Source: Acinetobacter sp. ANC 4558 (GTDB lineage Bacteria; Pseudomonadota; Gammaproteobacteria; Pseudomonadales; Moraxellaceae). Taken from it: a DNA stretch of 64,000 nt. The translations under genes and the position numbers were made by a program. Of this stretch, positions 29,588 to 39,020 are shown in pieces. Each line of letters begins with the position of its first letter. The stretch's first letter is position 1. The stretch lies in contig NZ_NEGH01000001.1 of assembly GCF_002135375.1 (NCBI RefSeq), positions 450,454 through 514,453 on the forward strand, given 5' to 3'. Under the pieces are notes generated by a model. It ran no database searches. It was not told the origin of the DNA and saw only the letters and a program-made list of their open reading frames with translations.

Positions 29588-32500
29588 ATGTTTCGACAAG
29601 AAATTTCCGAATTAAACTTAAACCAGTTAAAAGCAGGTGAAAAACGCTGGATTGGGAACTTACAAGGTTCAGCGGCTGCATTACTTTTTAAAGAAATTAG
29701 TCAAAAAACTAAAAAGTTATTGGTGATAATCGCACATAATAATCAGCATCTGAGTCAATTAGAAAGTGAATTCGAGTTTTATGGCTTAACACCAGTTATT
29801 TTTCCTGATTGGGAAATTTTACCTTATGATCGTTTATCGCCTCATCAAGATATCGTCTCAGAACGATTGGCAATTTTATCGAATATGCCTCAGCAAGGTA
29901 TTTTGTTAATTTCATCGACCACGCTCACTCAACGCGTTGCACCAACATCTTGGGTTTTGGGAGAACATTTTGATATTCAAGTTGGGCAAAAATTTTCGTT
30001 AGAACAACAAAAGTTAAATTTGATTCAAGCTGGTTATCATTTAGTCGATACCGTATATGATCATGGTGAGTTTGCTGTTAGAGGAAGCATTATAGATATT
30101 TATGCTTCAGGACAGGAATCACCAATACGAATAGATTTATTTGATGATGAAGTTGAAACGTTAAAATTTTTTGATCCAGAAACGCAGCGTACTACAGAAA
30201 CTTTAGAATATTTTAAAATTTTACCTGCAAAAGAGTTTCCTTTAAAGCAAGGTCGGGCAACCTTTCGTGAACGTTATGCTGACATGTTTCCAACAGCAAA
30301 CCCTAAAAAGAATCCAATATATCAGGATGTTTTAGACGGTATTGCTTCTTCAGGGGTAGAACATTACTTTCCTTTGTTTTTTAAAGAAGATGTCATGGAG
30401 ACACAAAGTTCACTATTATCGTATTTACCATGTCATTCTATTGTAATTACAGATGGACAAATAGAAGATGAACTTGATCGGTATTGGAAAGAAATATCAA
30501 TTAGATATGAAGAACGTCGACATAATATTGATCAGCCATTATTAGCACCTGAACATCTATTTTTACAAAAAAAATTAATTCTTGAACAGCTCAATCAATT
30601 TAGACGGATTATTTCGTCTGCTGAACCATATCACAATAAAGCTGGTGTATTAAATACAGATACAGATGTGCCACCACGGTTAGCTGTTGATCAAAAACTA
30701 GAGCATCCATTTACAGCAGTTAAAAAGTATATTGATAATACAAATTACCCAGTATTATTAGTTGCAGAGAGTGCTGGGCGACGTGAAGCGCTACGAGATG
30801 CACTTAGAGAGTCTTTAGGGGATATTCCGATTGTTGAAAGTTTTATGCATTTTCAACAATCACTGCAATGTATTGCAATTACAAATGCACCTTTGGATCG
30901 AGGGCTAGTACTTCGAAATAAAATGAGTGTGATTTCAGAAAATCAGCTGTATGAGCACCGTGTTGTACAGCGTCGAAGAAAACGACAGCAAGAAGTCTCA
31001 GAAGAGTTTTTAATTCGAAGCCTGACAGAACTTAGTCTGGGCGCACCAGTTGTACATATTGATTATGGTGTTGGGCGATATGCGGGTTTAGTTACGCTGA
31101 GTATTGACGATCAAGATCATGAGTTTTTGCAACTTGATTATGCAGATGATGCAAAAGTTTATGTACCAGTGACCAATTTGCATTTGATTAGTCGATATAG
31201 TGGGGGTGATCCTGATTTAGCCCCGCTACATAAGCTTGGAACCGATGCTTGGAGTAAAGCAAAGCGTAAAGCATTAGAACAAATTCATGATGTTGCTGCT
31301 GAGTTATTGCATATTCAAGCACGTCGTCAATCTAAGCCTGGTTTTGGATTTGAATTAGATGAAAAACTTTATATGCAATTTTCATCTGGTTTTGCTTATG
31401 AAGAAACATTAGATCAAGCAAATGCGATTGAAGCAACACTCGATGATATGCGGCAAGCAAAACCGATGGATCGCTTGGTGTGTGGTGATGTTGGATTTGG
31501 TAAGACAGAAGTTGCTATGCGGGCAGCCTTTGTTGCTGTCCAAAATAATAAACAAGTTGCTGTTCTTGTACCTACAACTTTATTGGCACAACAACATTAT
31601 GAATCATTTAAAGATCGTTTTGCTGATTGGCCAGTAAGAATTGAAGTTTTATCTCGATTTGGTTCATCAAAAGCGCATTTGAAAACCATTCAAGATTTAG
31701 CTGAGGGTAAAGTTGATATTGTGATTGGTACACATAAGATTCTGCAAGAAAGTATACAGTTTAAGAATCTTGGATTAATGATCGTAGATGAAGAACATCG
31801 TTTTGGTGTTCGGGATAAAGAACGTATTAAAGCAATGCGTGCAGATGTTGATATGTTAACGCTCACAGCGACACCAATTCCAAGAACATTAAATATGGCG
31901 TTTAGCGGTATGCGAGATTTATCAATTATTGCAACTCCTCCAGCGAGACGGCTGGCTGTAAAAACATTTGTACAAGAAAGCACGAATGATTCTATAAAAG
32001 AAGCTATTTTGCGTGAATTGTTGCGAGGTGGTCAGGTCTATTTTTTACATAATGAAGTAGATACTATCGAACGTACAGCCGAATCATTACGTGAATTGGT
32101 TCCTGAAGCACGTGTTGCAGTCGCACATGGACAAATGCGTGAACGTGAACTAGAGCAAGTTATGCAGCAGTTCTATCATAAAGAATATAATGTTTTAGTG
32201 TGTTCAACGATTGTTGAAACAGGAATTGATGTTCCGAATGCAAATACGATCATTATTGAGCGTGCTGATAAATTAGGGCTAGCTCAATTGCATCAATTAC
32301 GCGGACGAGTTGGACGTTCACATCATCAGGCCTATGCCTATTTATTAGTTCCATCAATTAAGGGATTAAAAGGTGATGCAGAAAAGCGTTTAGATGCTAT
32401 TGCACGTGCTTCAACGTTGGGAGCTGGCTTTATGTTAGCAACTGAAGATTTGGAAATTCGGGGGGCAGGTGATTTACTCGGTGAACAGCAAAGTGGTTCA

Positions 32501-33049
32501 ATGCAAGCAATTGGCTATAGCTTGTATATGGAAATGCTTGAAAGGGCAACAAAGGCAATTCAAAATGGAAAAACCCCCAATTTTGATACCCCTTTATCAT
32601 TAACAGCTGAAATTAATTTACATATGCCCGCATTGATCCCTGATGATTATTTGGGGGATGTGCATCAAAGATTACTATTTTATAAACGAATTAGTAATTC
32701 AGATACTCAAGAGAAACTTGATCATATTCGTATGGAGTTAATCGATCGTTTTGGAATACCACCTGAGGCTGTTAAACAGTTGTTTTCAGTTCATCAAATT
32801 CGATTAAAGGCGGAGCAGCTTGGGATTACAAAAGTTGATATGAATACCAATGGCGGCTATATTGAGTTTTCACCAGATACACCTGTACAAGCGATCACGA
32901 TTATTCAGATGATGCAAAAACATCCGACCTATTTTAGAATGGAGGGAGGACAGCGTTTAAAAGTGATGATAGTGTTGGAGGATTATCAAAAAAGAATTCA
33001 ATTTATTCATGATGTTTTAAATCAGTTACTTAAAGAGTTACACCTTTAG
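29588..33049 (+). CDS. mfd: Transcription-repair coupling factor Mfd
   Basis: This 1153-residue protein displaces RNA polymerase stalled at DNA damage and recruits UvrA. Domain order is complete: the UvrB-like N-terminus (SAAALLFKE; DWEILPYDRLSPH), the RNA-polymerase-interacting domain (about 475-550), a superfamily 2 translocase with Walker A GDVGFGKTE near 634 and DEEH near 734, the helicase C domain (VCSTIVETGIDVPNANT) and the C-terminal autoinhibitory TRCF domain. Length is usual. It is cytoplasmic and single. Confidence 0.97.
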   Translation: MFRQEISELNLNQLKAGEKRWIGNLQGSAAALLFKEISQKTKKLLVIIAHNNQHLSQLESEFEFYGLTPVIFPDWEILPYDRLSPHQDIVSERLAILSNMPQQGILLISSTTLTQRVAPTSWVLGEHFDIQVGQKFSLEQQKLNLIQAGYHLVDTVYDHGEFAVRGSIIDIYASGQESPIRIDLFDDEVETLKFFDPETQRTTETLEYFKILPAKEFPLKQGRATFRERYADMFPTANPKKNPIYQDVLDGIASSGVEHYFPLFFKEDVMETQSSLLSYLPCHSIVITDGQIEDELDRYWKEISIRYEERRHNIDQPLLAPEHLFLQKKLILEQLNQFRRIISSAEPYHNKAGVLNTDTDVPPRLAVDQKLEHPFTAVKKYIDNTNYPVLLVAESAGRREALRDALRESLGDIPIVESFMHFQQSLQCIAITNAPLDRGLVLRNKMSVISENQLYEHRVVQRRRKRQQEVSEEFLIRSLTELSLGAPVVHIDYGVGRYAGLVTLSIDDQDHEFLQLDYADDAKVYVPVTNLHLISRYSGGDPDLAPLHKLGTDAWSKAKRKALEQIHDVAAELLHIQARRQSKPGFGFELDEKLYMQFSSGFAYEETLDQANAIEATLDDMRQAKPMDRLVCGDVGFGKTEVAMRAAFVAVQNNKQVAVLVPTTLLAQQHYESFKDRFADWPVRIEVLSRFGSSKAHLKTIQDLAEGKVDIVIGTHKILQESIQFKNLGLMIVDEEHRFGVRDKERIKAMRADVDMLTLTATPIPRTLNMAFSGMRDLSIIATPPARRLAVKTFVQESTNDSIKEAILRELLRGGQVYFLHNEVDTIERTAESLRELVPEARVAVAHGQMRERELEQVMQQFYHKEYNVLVCSTIVETGIDVPNANTIIIERADKLGLAQLHQLRGRVGRSHHQAYAYLLVPSIKGLKGDAEKRLDAIARASTLGAGFMLATEDLEIRGAGDLLGEQQSGSMQAIGYSLYMEMLERATKAIQNGKTPNFDTPLSLTAEINLHMPALIPDDYLGDVHQRLLFYKRISNSDTQEKLDHIRMELIDRFGIPPEAVKQLFSVHQIRLKAEQLGITKVDMNTNGGYIEFSPDTPVQAITIIQMMQKHPTYFRMEGGQRLKVMIVLEDYQKRIQFIHDVLNQLLKELHL

Positions 33050-33263
33050 AGATTTAATTTTGTTAGAAACTCGGTTAATATTTACGGAATAATTATGAAT
33101 ATATTCTTAGATTTTTAAAATGAATTATTATAGATAGGAATATGATCGAGTTCATAACAAAAGGTTATTTATTTGTACTAAAACACGTTATATAGAATAT
33201 TCACACCCTTTGGGATGTGATAGTATTAACCATCATTCTAATTTTTACATCATTGATAAAGAT

Positions 33264-33698
33264 ATGTTTAGTTTGCATCCACAACTTGCTCAAGACACTT
33301 TTTATGTCGGCGACTTTCCATTGTCAACATGTCGTTTAATGAATGATATGCAGTTTCCTTGGCTCATTCTTATTCCGCGTGTTGCAGGAATTACCGAATT
33401 ATATGAATTAAGTCAGGCAGATCAAGAACAATTTTTAAGAGAGTCTAGTTGGTTATCTAGCCAACTTGCGCGTGTGTTTCGCGCAGATAAGATGAATGTT
33501 GCTGCATTAGGAAATATGGTGCCACAATTGCACTTTCATCATGTCGTTCGTTATCAGAATGATATTGCGTGGCCAAAACCTGTTTGGGGAACACCGGCAG
33601 TACCTTATAGTAATGAGGTATTAGCACATATGCGTCAGACTTTAATGTTGGCTTTACGTGGTCAAGGCGATATGCCATTTGACTGGAGAATGGATTGA
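33264..33698 (+). CDS. HIT-domain protein
   Basis: The start at 33264 gives about 144 residues; a longer frame from 33210 lacks family likeness. The HIT motif appears as HFHHV (histidine triad HxHxHx-like, QLHFHHVVRY), preceded by the NVAALGNMVPQLH segment. HIT proteins are nucleotide hydrolases or transferases; this short type is close to the GalT/HIT-like proteins found beside mfd or diadenosine enzymes in gammaproteobacteria. The substrate cannot be stated. It lies between mfd and a membrane cyclase with a terminator after it. Confidence 0.83.
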   Translation: MFSLHPQLAQDTFYVGDFPLSTCRLMNDMQFPWLILIPRVAGITELYELSQADQEQFLRESSWLSSQLARVFRADKMNVAALGNMVPQLHFHHVVRYQNDIAWPKPVWGTPAVPYSNEVLAHMRQTLMLALRGQGDMPFDWRMD

Positions 33699-33704
33699 TA
33701 TTAT

Positions 33705-33729
33705 AAAGCCATGATCTTCATGGCTTTTT
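33705..33729 (+). terminator. Terminator after the HIT gene
   Basis: AAAGCCATGA and TCATGGCTTT arms with a 3-nt loop and T-run lie directly after the stop at 33698. Confidence 0.9.
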
Positions 33730-33749
33730 AAGCCGTTATAGAGGTGAAA

Positions 33750-35213
33750 ATGGTCTCTTTTGGTAATTGGATAGATCGAGAGCCAAGTCGGTTTGAGTAT
33801 CTGCACCGAATTATTGCCTATTTAAGCTTAGGGCTTATTCTTGTTGTATATCATTTCACTTCTAATGGAACGAATTATCAGGCTTATGTTCCATTTTTTT
33901 TGATCGGATTGTTATTAGTTACGCCAAAAATTTGTCGTTGGATTGAGTTTAAATATAATAAGAACTTTAAAACCTATAGCCTTTTTATTATTGATATTGC
34001 AGTTATTTCCGTGTATTTATCGGCTGTGCATTTAAATTTGGTTCTTACATTATTAATACTTTTTGCCATATTATATGTATTAATTCATATAGAAATTCCA
34101 TTTTCGGTTGCCTCATTGGCAGGATTGTTTGGCGTTACTTTATTTTATTTATGTAATATTTTTATTTTTGGTTTTGGTCATTATTTTGAAATGCCGACGA
34201 CAGAACTCACTATTCTGGCTTTTCTATGTATGATTTGTTATTTGGGTATGGGAAGCTTGTATCAAGCTCGTCGGGTTCAAGTTGCATTAAGTCAGCAAGA
34301 GTATTATTACTCGCAGATGCACCGTTATATGGAGTTTTCGAACCAATTAAGTCGTTATGCGCCTTTGCAATTATGGCAATCAATTATGAAAGGTGAGTCT
34401 GAGGCGAAAATTGAATATAAACGTAAAAAAATCACGGTCTTTTTTTCAGATATCCAAGGCTTTACAGAATTATCAGAAACGTTGATTCCTGATGATTTAG
34501 CATTTCTTTTGAATGATTATTTAAGTCATATGACCGAAATAGCAAAGCAATATGAAGCGACTGTAGATAAATTTATGGGCGATGCTATTTTAATCTTTTT
34601 TGGTGACCCAAATACGCAAGGGGTTGATCAGGATGCTAAAACTTGTGTGGATATGGCCCTAGCAATGCGTCAGCAAATGAAGCTATTAAGAGAGCGTTGG
34701 TTAAAAATGGGATATCCAGCATTGCATATTCGTATGGGTGTGAGTACAGGCTATTGTCACGTGGGAAATTACGGTACAGCACATCGTATGGCATATACTA
34801 TTGTTGGTCATGATGTGAATTTGGCAGCACGTTTACAAAGTGCTGCTGAAGTTGATGAAATTTTAATTTCAGAAGATACCTACAAATTTGTAAAAGATAG
34901 CTATATGTGCGCACCTAGAGAGCCAATTTATTTGAAAGGTATTCAGGCTCCAGTAAAAACCTGGCAGGTTATGGAAAAGTATAAAGCTGAAAGAATGGAT
35001 TATCAGCGTTGGTTTGACTATGAATATAAAGGTTTTAATTTATTATTAAATTTAGATGAAGTTCAAAACTTTGAGTATGCTGAATTGGTGAAAATTTTAG
35101 AAAAAATGATTGAACGAATTAAAATGCAACAAACTTTGACGAATGCTCAAGGAGTTGTAAAATTACGTTTAGAAGATGAAGTGATTTTAAGTGTTGATGA
35201 AAAACAGGTTTAG
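33750..35213 (+). CDS. Membrane-bound class III adenylate cyclase
   Basis: The N-terminal ~190 residues contain about six transmembrane segments without an obvious ligand-binding loop. The C-terminal part is a class III cyclase catalytic domain. It has the metal aspartates in FFSDIQGF (about 232) and KFMGDAILIFFG (about 277), the purine-selective Lys in DKFMGD, and the transition-state Asn/Arg in HDVNLAARLQ. The Asp before NLAAR together with the Lys favours ATP, so the product is probably cAMP, the ligand of Vfr/Crp-type regulators. The ATG at 33750 has GAGG 5 bases upstream; GTG at 33744 is possible. This is like Pseudomonas CyaB. Confidence 0.88.
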   Translation: MVSFGNWIDREPSRFEYLHRIIAYLSLGLILVVYHFTSNGTNYQAYVPFFLIGLLLVTPKICRWIEFKYNKNFKTYSLFIIDIAVISVYLSAVHLNLVLTLLILFAILYVLIHIEIPFSVASLAGLFGVTLFYLCNIFIFGFGHYFEMPTTELTILAFLCMICYLGMGSLYQARRVQVALSQQEYYYSQMHRYMEFSNQLSRYAPLQLWQSIMKGESEAKIEYKRKKITVFFSDIQGFTELSETLIPDDLAFLLNDYLSHMTEIAKQYEATVDKFMGDAILIFFGDPNTQGVDQDAKTCVDMALAMRQQMKLLRERWLKMGYPALHIRMGVSTGYCHVGNYGTAHRMAYTIVGHDVNLAARLQSAAEVDEILISEDTYKFVKDSYMCAPREPIYLKGIQAPVKTWQVMEKYKAERMDYQRWFDYEYKGFNLLLNLDEVQNFEYAELVKILEKMIERIKMQQTLTNAQGVVKLRLEDEVILSVDEKQV

Positions 35214-35258
35214 TAAAATAATTTTTATGAATGATTTAGTTTTAGTTTGTTCATTTCT

Positions 35259-35288
35259 AAAAAAACCACGCATACGCGTGGTTTTTTA
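35259..35288. terminator. Bidirectional terminator between the cyclase and fdx
   Basis: AAAAAACCACGC and GCGTGGTTTTTT arms lie between converging stops at 35213 and 35300 and close the isc operon. Confidence 0.92.
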
Positions 35289-35299
35289 TCAAATATAAA

Positions 35300-35638
35300 T
35301 CAATGATTTTCAGAAGCATGATTGATGGTATATTTAGGAATTTCGACTTCTAAATCTTCATCTACAATTTTAACTTGGCAAGAAAGTCGAGAGTCTGGTT
35401 CTAGTCCCCAAGCGCGGTCAAGAAGATCTGCTTCGACATCATTCATTTCAGTTAGACTATCAAATCCTCTACGAACAATGACATGACAAGTGGTACATGC
35501 ACAAGACATATCACAAGCATGTTCAATTTTAATGCCATTTTTAAGCATGCTTTCGCAAAGGTTGGCATTTTGTTCAACTTCAAACTCAGCACCTTCAGGG
35601 CAGATTTGCGCATGTGGGAGAATTTTGATACGTGGCAT
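35300..35638 (-). CDS. fdx: ISC-type [2Fe-2S] ferredoxin
   Basis: This 112-residue adrenodoxin-type ferredoxin supplies electrons for cluster assembly on IscU. The cluster ligands are the CDMSCACTTC set (Cys39, Cys45, Cys48) and a fourth Cys near 86 (LSCQV). It is the last gene of the isc operon, starting 15 bases after hscA. The family usually has iscX next; here a terminator follows instead. Confidence 0.96.
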   Translation of the reverse strand: MPRIKILPHAQICPEGAEFEVEQNANLCESMLKNGIKIEHACDMSCACTTCHVIVRRGFDSLTEMNDVEADLLDRAWGLEPDSRLSCQVKIVDEDLEVEIPKYTINHASENH

Positions 35639-35653
35639 AGCTTTACCTATAAA

Positions 35654-37513
35654 TTAGTTTGAATTTGACCAATCTTCAAGTTTTGTACCTTTTAGCGCAG
35701 CATCGATATGTTGATTCATACGAAGTGCAGCAAAAGCATCACTATAAATTTTTAACTGTTCTACAGCATGCTCAATTATGTCAATTTGATCGAATTCTAA
35801 TTGTGCAATTAATGCTGTTTTTGCTGTAGTAAGCTTATCAAGCTGAACTTGGCTTAGCAGATGGCTATCTGCTTTTAAAGCTTGTTCTAGTGCTTCGAGC
35901 TCACGCTTTGCTTCAATTTTCGTTTCATGTAAATGACGTAAATGTTTATCTTCTTCAGCAAATTTGAAACCATCTAATAATAAACGTTCGGTATCTGCAT
36001 CAGATAAGCCGTAAGAAGGTTTAATGTCAATTTGTGCTTGTACACCCGATGTTGTTTCTTTGGCAGAGACGCTGAGTAAGCCATCTGCATCAACTTGAAA
36101 AGTGACTTCAATTCGTGCTTGTCCTGCTGTCATTGGTGGAATGCCTCTAAGAACGAAGCGTCCCAAACTACGGCAATGCTCAACTAAATCACGCTCACCT
36201 TGCACAACATGGATCAGCATAGCTGTTTGTCCGTCTTGATAAGTCGTAAACTCTTGGCGACGGGCTACAGGAATTGCAGTATTGCGAGAGATCAGTCGCT
36301 CGACTAATCCTCCCATTGTTTCTAAACCAAGAGAGAGTGGGGTGACATCAAGGAGTAAAGCAGCATCTGAGGTATTACCGATCAGTTGATTGGCTGTAAT
36401 TGCAGCACCAATAGCGACAACTTCATCTGGATTAATCGTACAAAGTGGTTCCTGATTAAATACATTGCGTACTGCATTTTGGACAGCATATGAACGGGTA
36501 GATCCTCCGACAAGCACAATGTTTTGAATGTCAGAAATTTCTAATTTTGCGTCACGTAAAACTCGATGACACACTTGAATTGTCTTATCTATCGCTACTT
36601 TAATAATTTCATCAAACGTTGAACGATCAAGTGTGATTGAATGTTCTAAAACTTGTAATTGGGTTGATTGGTGCTCGGTGAGTGCTTCTTTTGCTTTGCG
36701 GGCTGCCATTAAAACATGTGAATATTCAATATCATCTAAGAGTTCTATGTTGCGCTGTTTTTTTGCCCATTTAACAATAAGTCGGTCTAAATCATCACCA
36801 CCTAAAGCAGTGTGTCCACCTGTTGCAAGTACTTCAAAAACACCTTGAGAGAAACGTAAGACCGATACATCAAAGGTACCACCACCTAAATCATAAATGA
36901 CATAATTTTGATCGGTTGCTAAATTGGTTGCTTGATCTAAGCCGTAAGCAACTGCTGCTGCGGTAGGTTCATTGAGTAAACGAAGTACATTTAGACCAGC
37001 AAGTTGTGCGGCATCTCTTGTCGCTTGACGTTGAGCTTCATCAAAATAGGCAGGTACAGTAATGACAGCACCATTAATCGGGTTTTTTAGACTGTCTTCA
37101 GCTCGAATTTTAAGTTGTTTTAGAATTTCAGCAGAAATTTCAACAGGTGTTTTACGACCTTGTGCTGTTTCAAATGCTGGCATTTGGTTGTCATCACCCA
37201 TCAGGCGATAAGGGTGTTGAAATTTGATATCCGACTTTGAGCGACCCATAAAACGTTTTACAGAAGCGATTGTATTTTGTGGATCAGTGGTTATAAGTGA
37301 TTTCGCATGCTCACCGTGAATAACTTCATTTTTACTATAGTGAACAATGGATGGAAGTAACACACGACCTTTTTCGTCATTCAATACTTTAGGTTGACCA
37401 GATAAAATCGTTGCAACCAATGAATGGGTAGTACCTAAGTCAATACCGATTGCAATACGATGCTCATGTGGTGCACTTGATTGACCAGGTTCTGCAATTT
37501 GCAAGAGCGCCAT
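35654..37513 (-). CDS. hscA: ISC chaperone HscA (Hsp70 family)
   Basis: This 619-residue Hsp70 paralogue uses ATP to help IscU release its cluster. The nucleotide-binding domain shows [12 protein letters not shown] near 23-34, the second phosphate motif [13 protein letters not shown] and LVGGSTRS. The substrate-binding domain follows from about 390. Length is as expected. It is between hscB and fdx, with 40 bases to hscB. Confidence 0.97.
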   Translation of the reverse strand: MALLQIAEPGQSSAPHEHRIAIGIDLGTTHSLVATILSGQPKVLNDEKGRVLLPSIVHYSKNEVIHGEHAKSLITTDPQNTIASVKRFMGRSKSDIKFQHPYRLMGDDNQMPAFETAQGRKTPVEISAEILKQLKIRAEDSLKNPINGAVITVPAYFDEAQRQATRDAAQLAGLNVLRLLNEPTAAAVAYGLDQATNLATDQNYVIYDLGGGTFDVSVLRFSQGVFEVLATGGHTALGGDDLDRLIVKWAKKQRNIELLDDIEYSHVLMAARKAKEALTEHQSTQLQVLEHSITLDRSTFDEIIKVAIDKTIQVCHRVLRDAKLEISDIQNIVLVGGSTRSYAVQNAVRNVFNQEPLCTINPDEVVAIGAAITANQLIGNTSDAALLLDVTPLSLGLETMGGLVERLISRNTAIPVARRQEFTTYQDGQTAMLIHVVQGERDLVEHCRSLGRFVLRGIPPMTAGQARIEVTFQVDADGLLSVSAKETTSGVQAQIDIKPSYGLSDADTERLLLDGFKFAEEDKHLRHLHETKIEAKRELEALEQALKADSHLLSQVQLDKLTTAKTALIAQLEFDQIDIIEHAVEQLKIYSDAFAALRMNQHIDAALKGTKLEDWSNSN

Positions 37514-37553
37514 TGTGTTACATCCTTTGAAACTAAATTATTAAAACAAAAAA

Positions 37554-38069
37554 TTAAAAATCATCATCTAAGTCAAAGCTATCATCATCAAGTAAGCGAT
37601 CATTTGATTTGTCGATGTCAGCCATTACTTTAACAAAAAAACGTAATTTACGTACAGTATCACGTGATTCTGACCAGTCTTCAGCATCGTAATCTATTTT
37701 AAATTCACGAGAAAGACTATCAATCCATTGCTGAACTTCAACTTTAAGTGATGCAAGTTCATCTACATTACGTGCGTCATCAAGTTGTTCGCGAATTTCT
37801 AAAGCATGCTGTAGAAATTCAAAATCGCTAATTGATTGATCTAAGTGATAATCTTGTTTCTTGAGTTTAAGTAAATATCCAGCACGACTATCAATATTTG
37901 ATAACGCTTTAAAAGCATGATTAATTTCACTAGACTTAATTAAAGCTTCATCTTTATTCGATGCTTTGTCTGGGTGATAGAGTTGTTGCAGTTTTAAGAA
38001 TTCAGATTTGAGTACAGCTAAATCAATATCAAGAGAAACTGGAAGATTAAATAACTCAAAATGATTCAT
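37554..38069 (-). CDS. hscB: ISC co-chaperone HscB (J protein)
   Basis: The N-terminal J domain carries the HPD motif in LYHPDKASNKDEA, and the C-terminal helical domain (about 90-171) binds IscU. The ATG at 38069 gives 171 residues, matching the family; the longer frame begins at TTG. It stimulates HscA ATPase. It is separated from iscA by 100 bases containing a hairpin. Confidence 0.95.
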   Translation of the reverse strand: MNHFELFNLPVSLDIDLAVLKSEFLKLQQLYHPDKASNKDEALIKSSEINHAFKALSNIDSRAGYLLKLKKQDYHLDQSISDFEFLQHALEIREQLDDARNVDELASLKVEVQQWIDSLSREFKIDYDAEDWSESRDTVRKLRFFVKVMADIDKSNDRLLDDDSFDLDDDF

Positions 38070-38117
38070 GGGAGATTGATCCGCAATAATTTGCAAAGTT
38101 ATGCGATAAATATAATT

Positions 38118-38142
38118 AAAACAGTGAAAAATCCACTGTTTT
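38118..38142 (-). repeat. Hairpin between iscA and hscB
   Basis: AAACAGTG and CACTGTTT form a stem with a 7-nt loop. On the minus strand the 3' arm is followed by only a few T, so it could be a leaky terminator or a processing/stability element separating the iscRSUA and hscBA-fdx parts of the transcript. Confidence 0.65.
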
Positions 38143-38169
38143 AATTGAGAGAGCGCGAAATTCTAGAGG

Positions 38170-38490
38170 TTATATGGTAAAAGATTCACCACAACCACAT
38201 TCACCTTTTTTATTCGGGTTATTGAACTCAAAGCCCTCATTTAAGCCATTTTTTACATAGTCCATTTCAAGACCATCTAAATAAACTAAACTTTTAGGGT
38301 CGATGAAAACTTTTACGCCAAATTGTTCGAAAACTTCATCGTGTGAATCTGTATCATCTACAAATTCCAAAACATATGCGAGACCTGAACAGCCTGAAGT
38401 TTTCACACCCACGCGAATACCTTCACCCTTACCACGACTCTTCAGGTAATTGCCGATATGAGTTGCAGCATTTTCTGTTAAATGGATCAT
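38170..38490 (-). CDS. iscA: Iron-sulfur cluster carrier IscA
   Basis: This 106-residue A-type carrier holds the three conserved cysteines: one in TSGCSGLAY and two in GECGCGESF near the C-terminus. GGGAG 5 bases upstream fixes the ATG at 38490. It accepts iron-sulfur clusters from IscU and passes them to apo-proteins. It lies 35 bases after iscU. Confidence 0.96.
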   Translation of the reverse strand: MIHLTENAATHIGNYLKSRGKGEGIRVGVKTSGCSGLAYVLEFVDDTDSHDEVFEQFGVKVFIDPKSLVYLDGLEMDYVKNGLNEGFEFNNPNKKGECGCGESFTI

Positions 38491-38525
38491 GAAAACTCCC
38501 AAGAATCAGTAGTGAACTTTAGTGG

Positions 38526-38912
38526 TTAAACATTCGCTTTTTTGCTGCGATAATCTTGTACAGCAGCTTTAATTGCATCTTCTGCAAGTACTGAACAATG
38601 CACTTTTACTGGTGGTAAGGCCAGCTCATTTGCAATATCAATGTTCTTGATTGCTTGAGCTTCATCTAAAGTTTTACCCTTTAGCCACTCTGTAACCAAT
38701 GAGCTCGATGCAATTGCAGAACCACAACCATAAGTTTTAAAGCGTGCTTCTTCAATAATTCCAGAATCACTCACTTGAATTTGTAAACGCATAACGTCAC
38801 CACACGCAGGTGCACCGACCATACCTGTACCAACATTTTCTGCATTTTTATCTAAAACACCAACGTTACGTGGGTTTTCATAATGATCAATTACTTTTTC
38901 GCTATAAGCCAT
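38526..38912 (-). CDS. iscU: Iron-sulfur scaffold IscU
   Basis: This 128-residue scaffold shows GAPACGDVMRLQ (Cys37), GCGSAIASSS (Cys63) and the LPPVKVHCSVLAEDA segment, which combines the HscA-recognition motif LPPVK and the third Cys (106). Asp39 (CGD) is present. It assembles [2Fe-2S] clusters with IscS. It starts about 108 bases after iscS, and the gap holds a large hairpin. Confidence 0.97.
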   Translation of the reverse strand: MAYSEKVIDHYENPRNVGVLDKNAENVGTGMVGAPACGDVMRLQIQVSDSGIIEEARFKTYGCGSAIASSSLVTEWLKGKTLDEAQAIKNIDIANELALPPVKVHCSVLAEDAIKAAVQDYRSKKANV

Positions 38913-38975
38913 GTTGCTTCTCCAAACCTCAGGGTCAGCCTATATATAAAATATGGGGATGAAATTGAATTTTAC

Positions 38976-39006
38976 AAAGAGATAATCAATATTTGATTAT
39001 CTCTTT
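38976..39006 (-). repeat. Strong hairpin between iscS and iscU
   Basis: AAAGAGATAATCAA (38976-38989) and TTGATTATCTCTTT (38993-39006) form a perfect 14-bp stem with a 3-nt loop, starting 15 bases past the iscS stop (transcribed right to left). On the minus strand it is followed by GTAAAATTC rather than a T-run, so full termination is unlikely. It may protect or process mRNA between iscS and iscU. Confidence 0.75.
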
Positions 39007-39020
39007 TCCAAGTGATGCCT

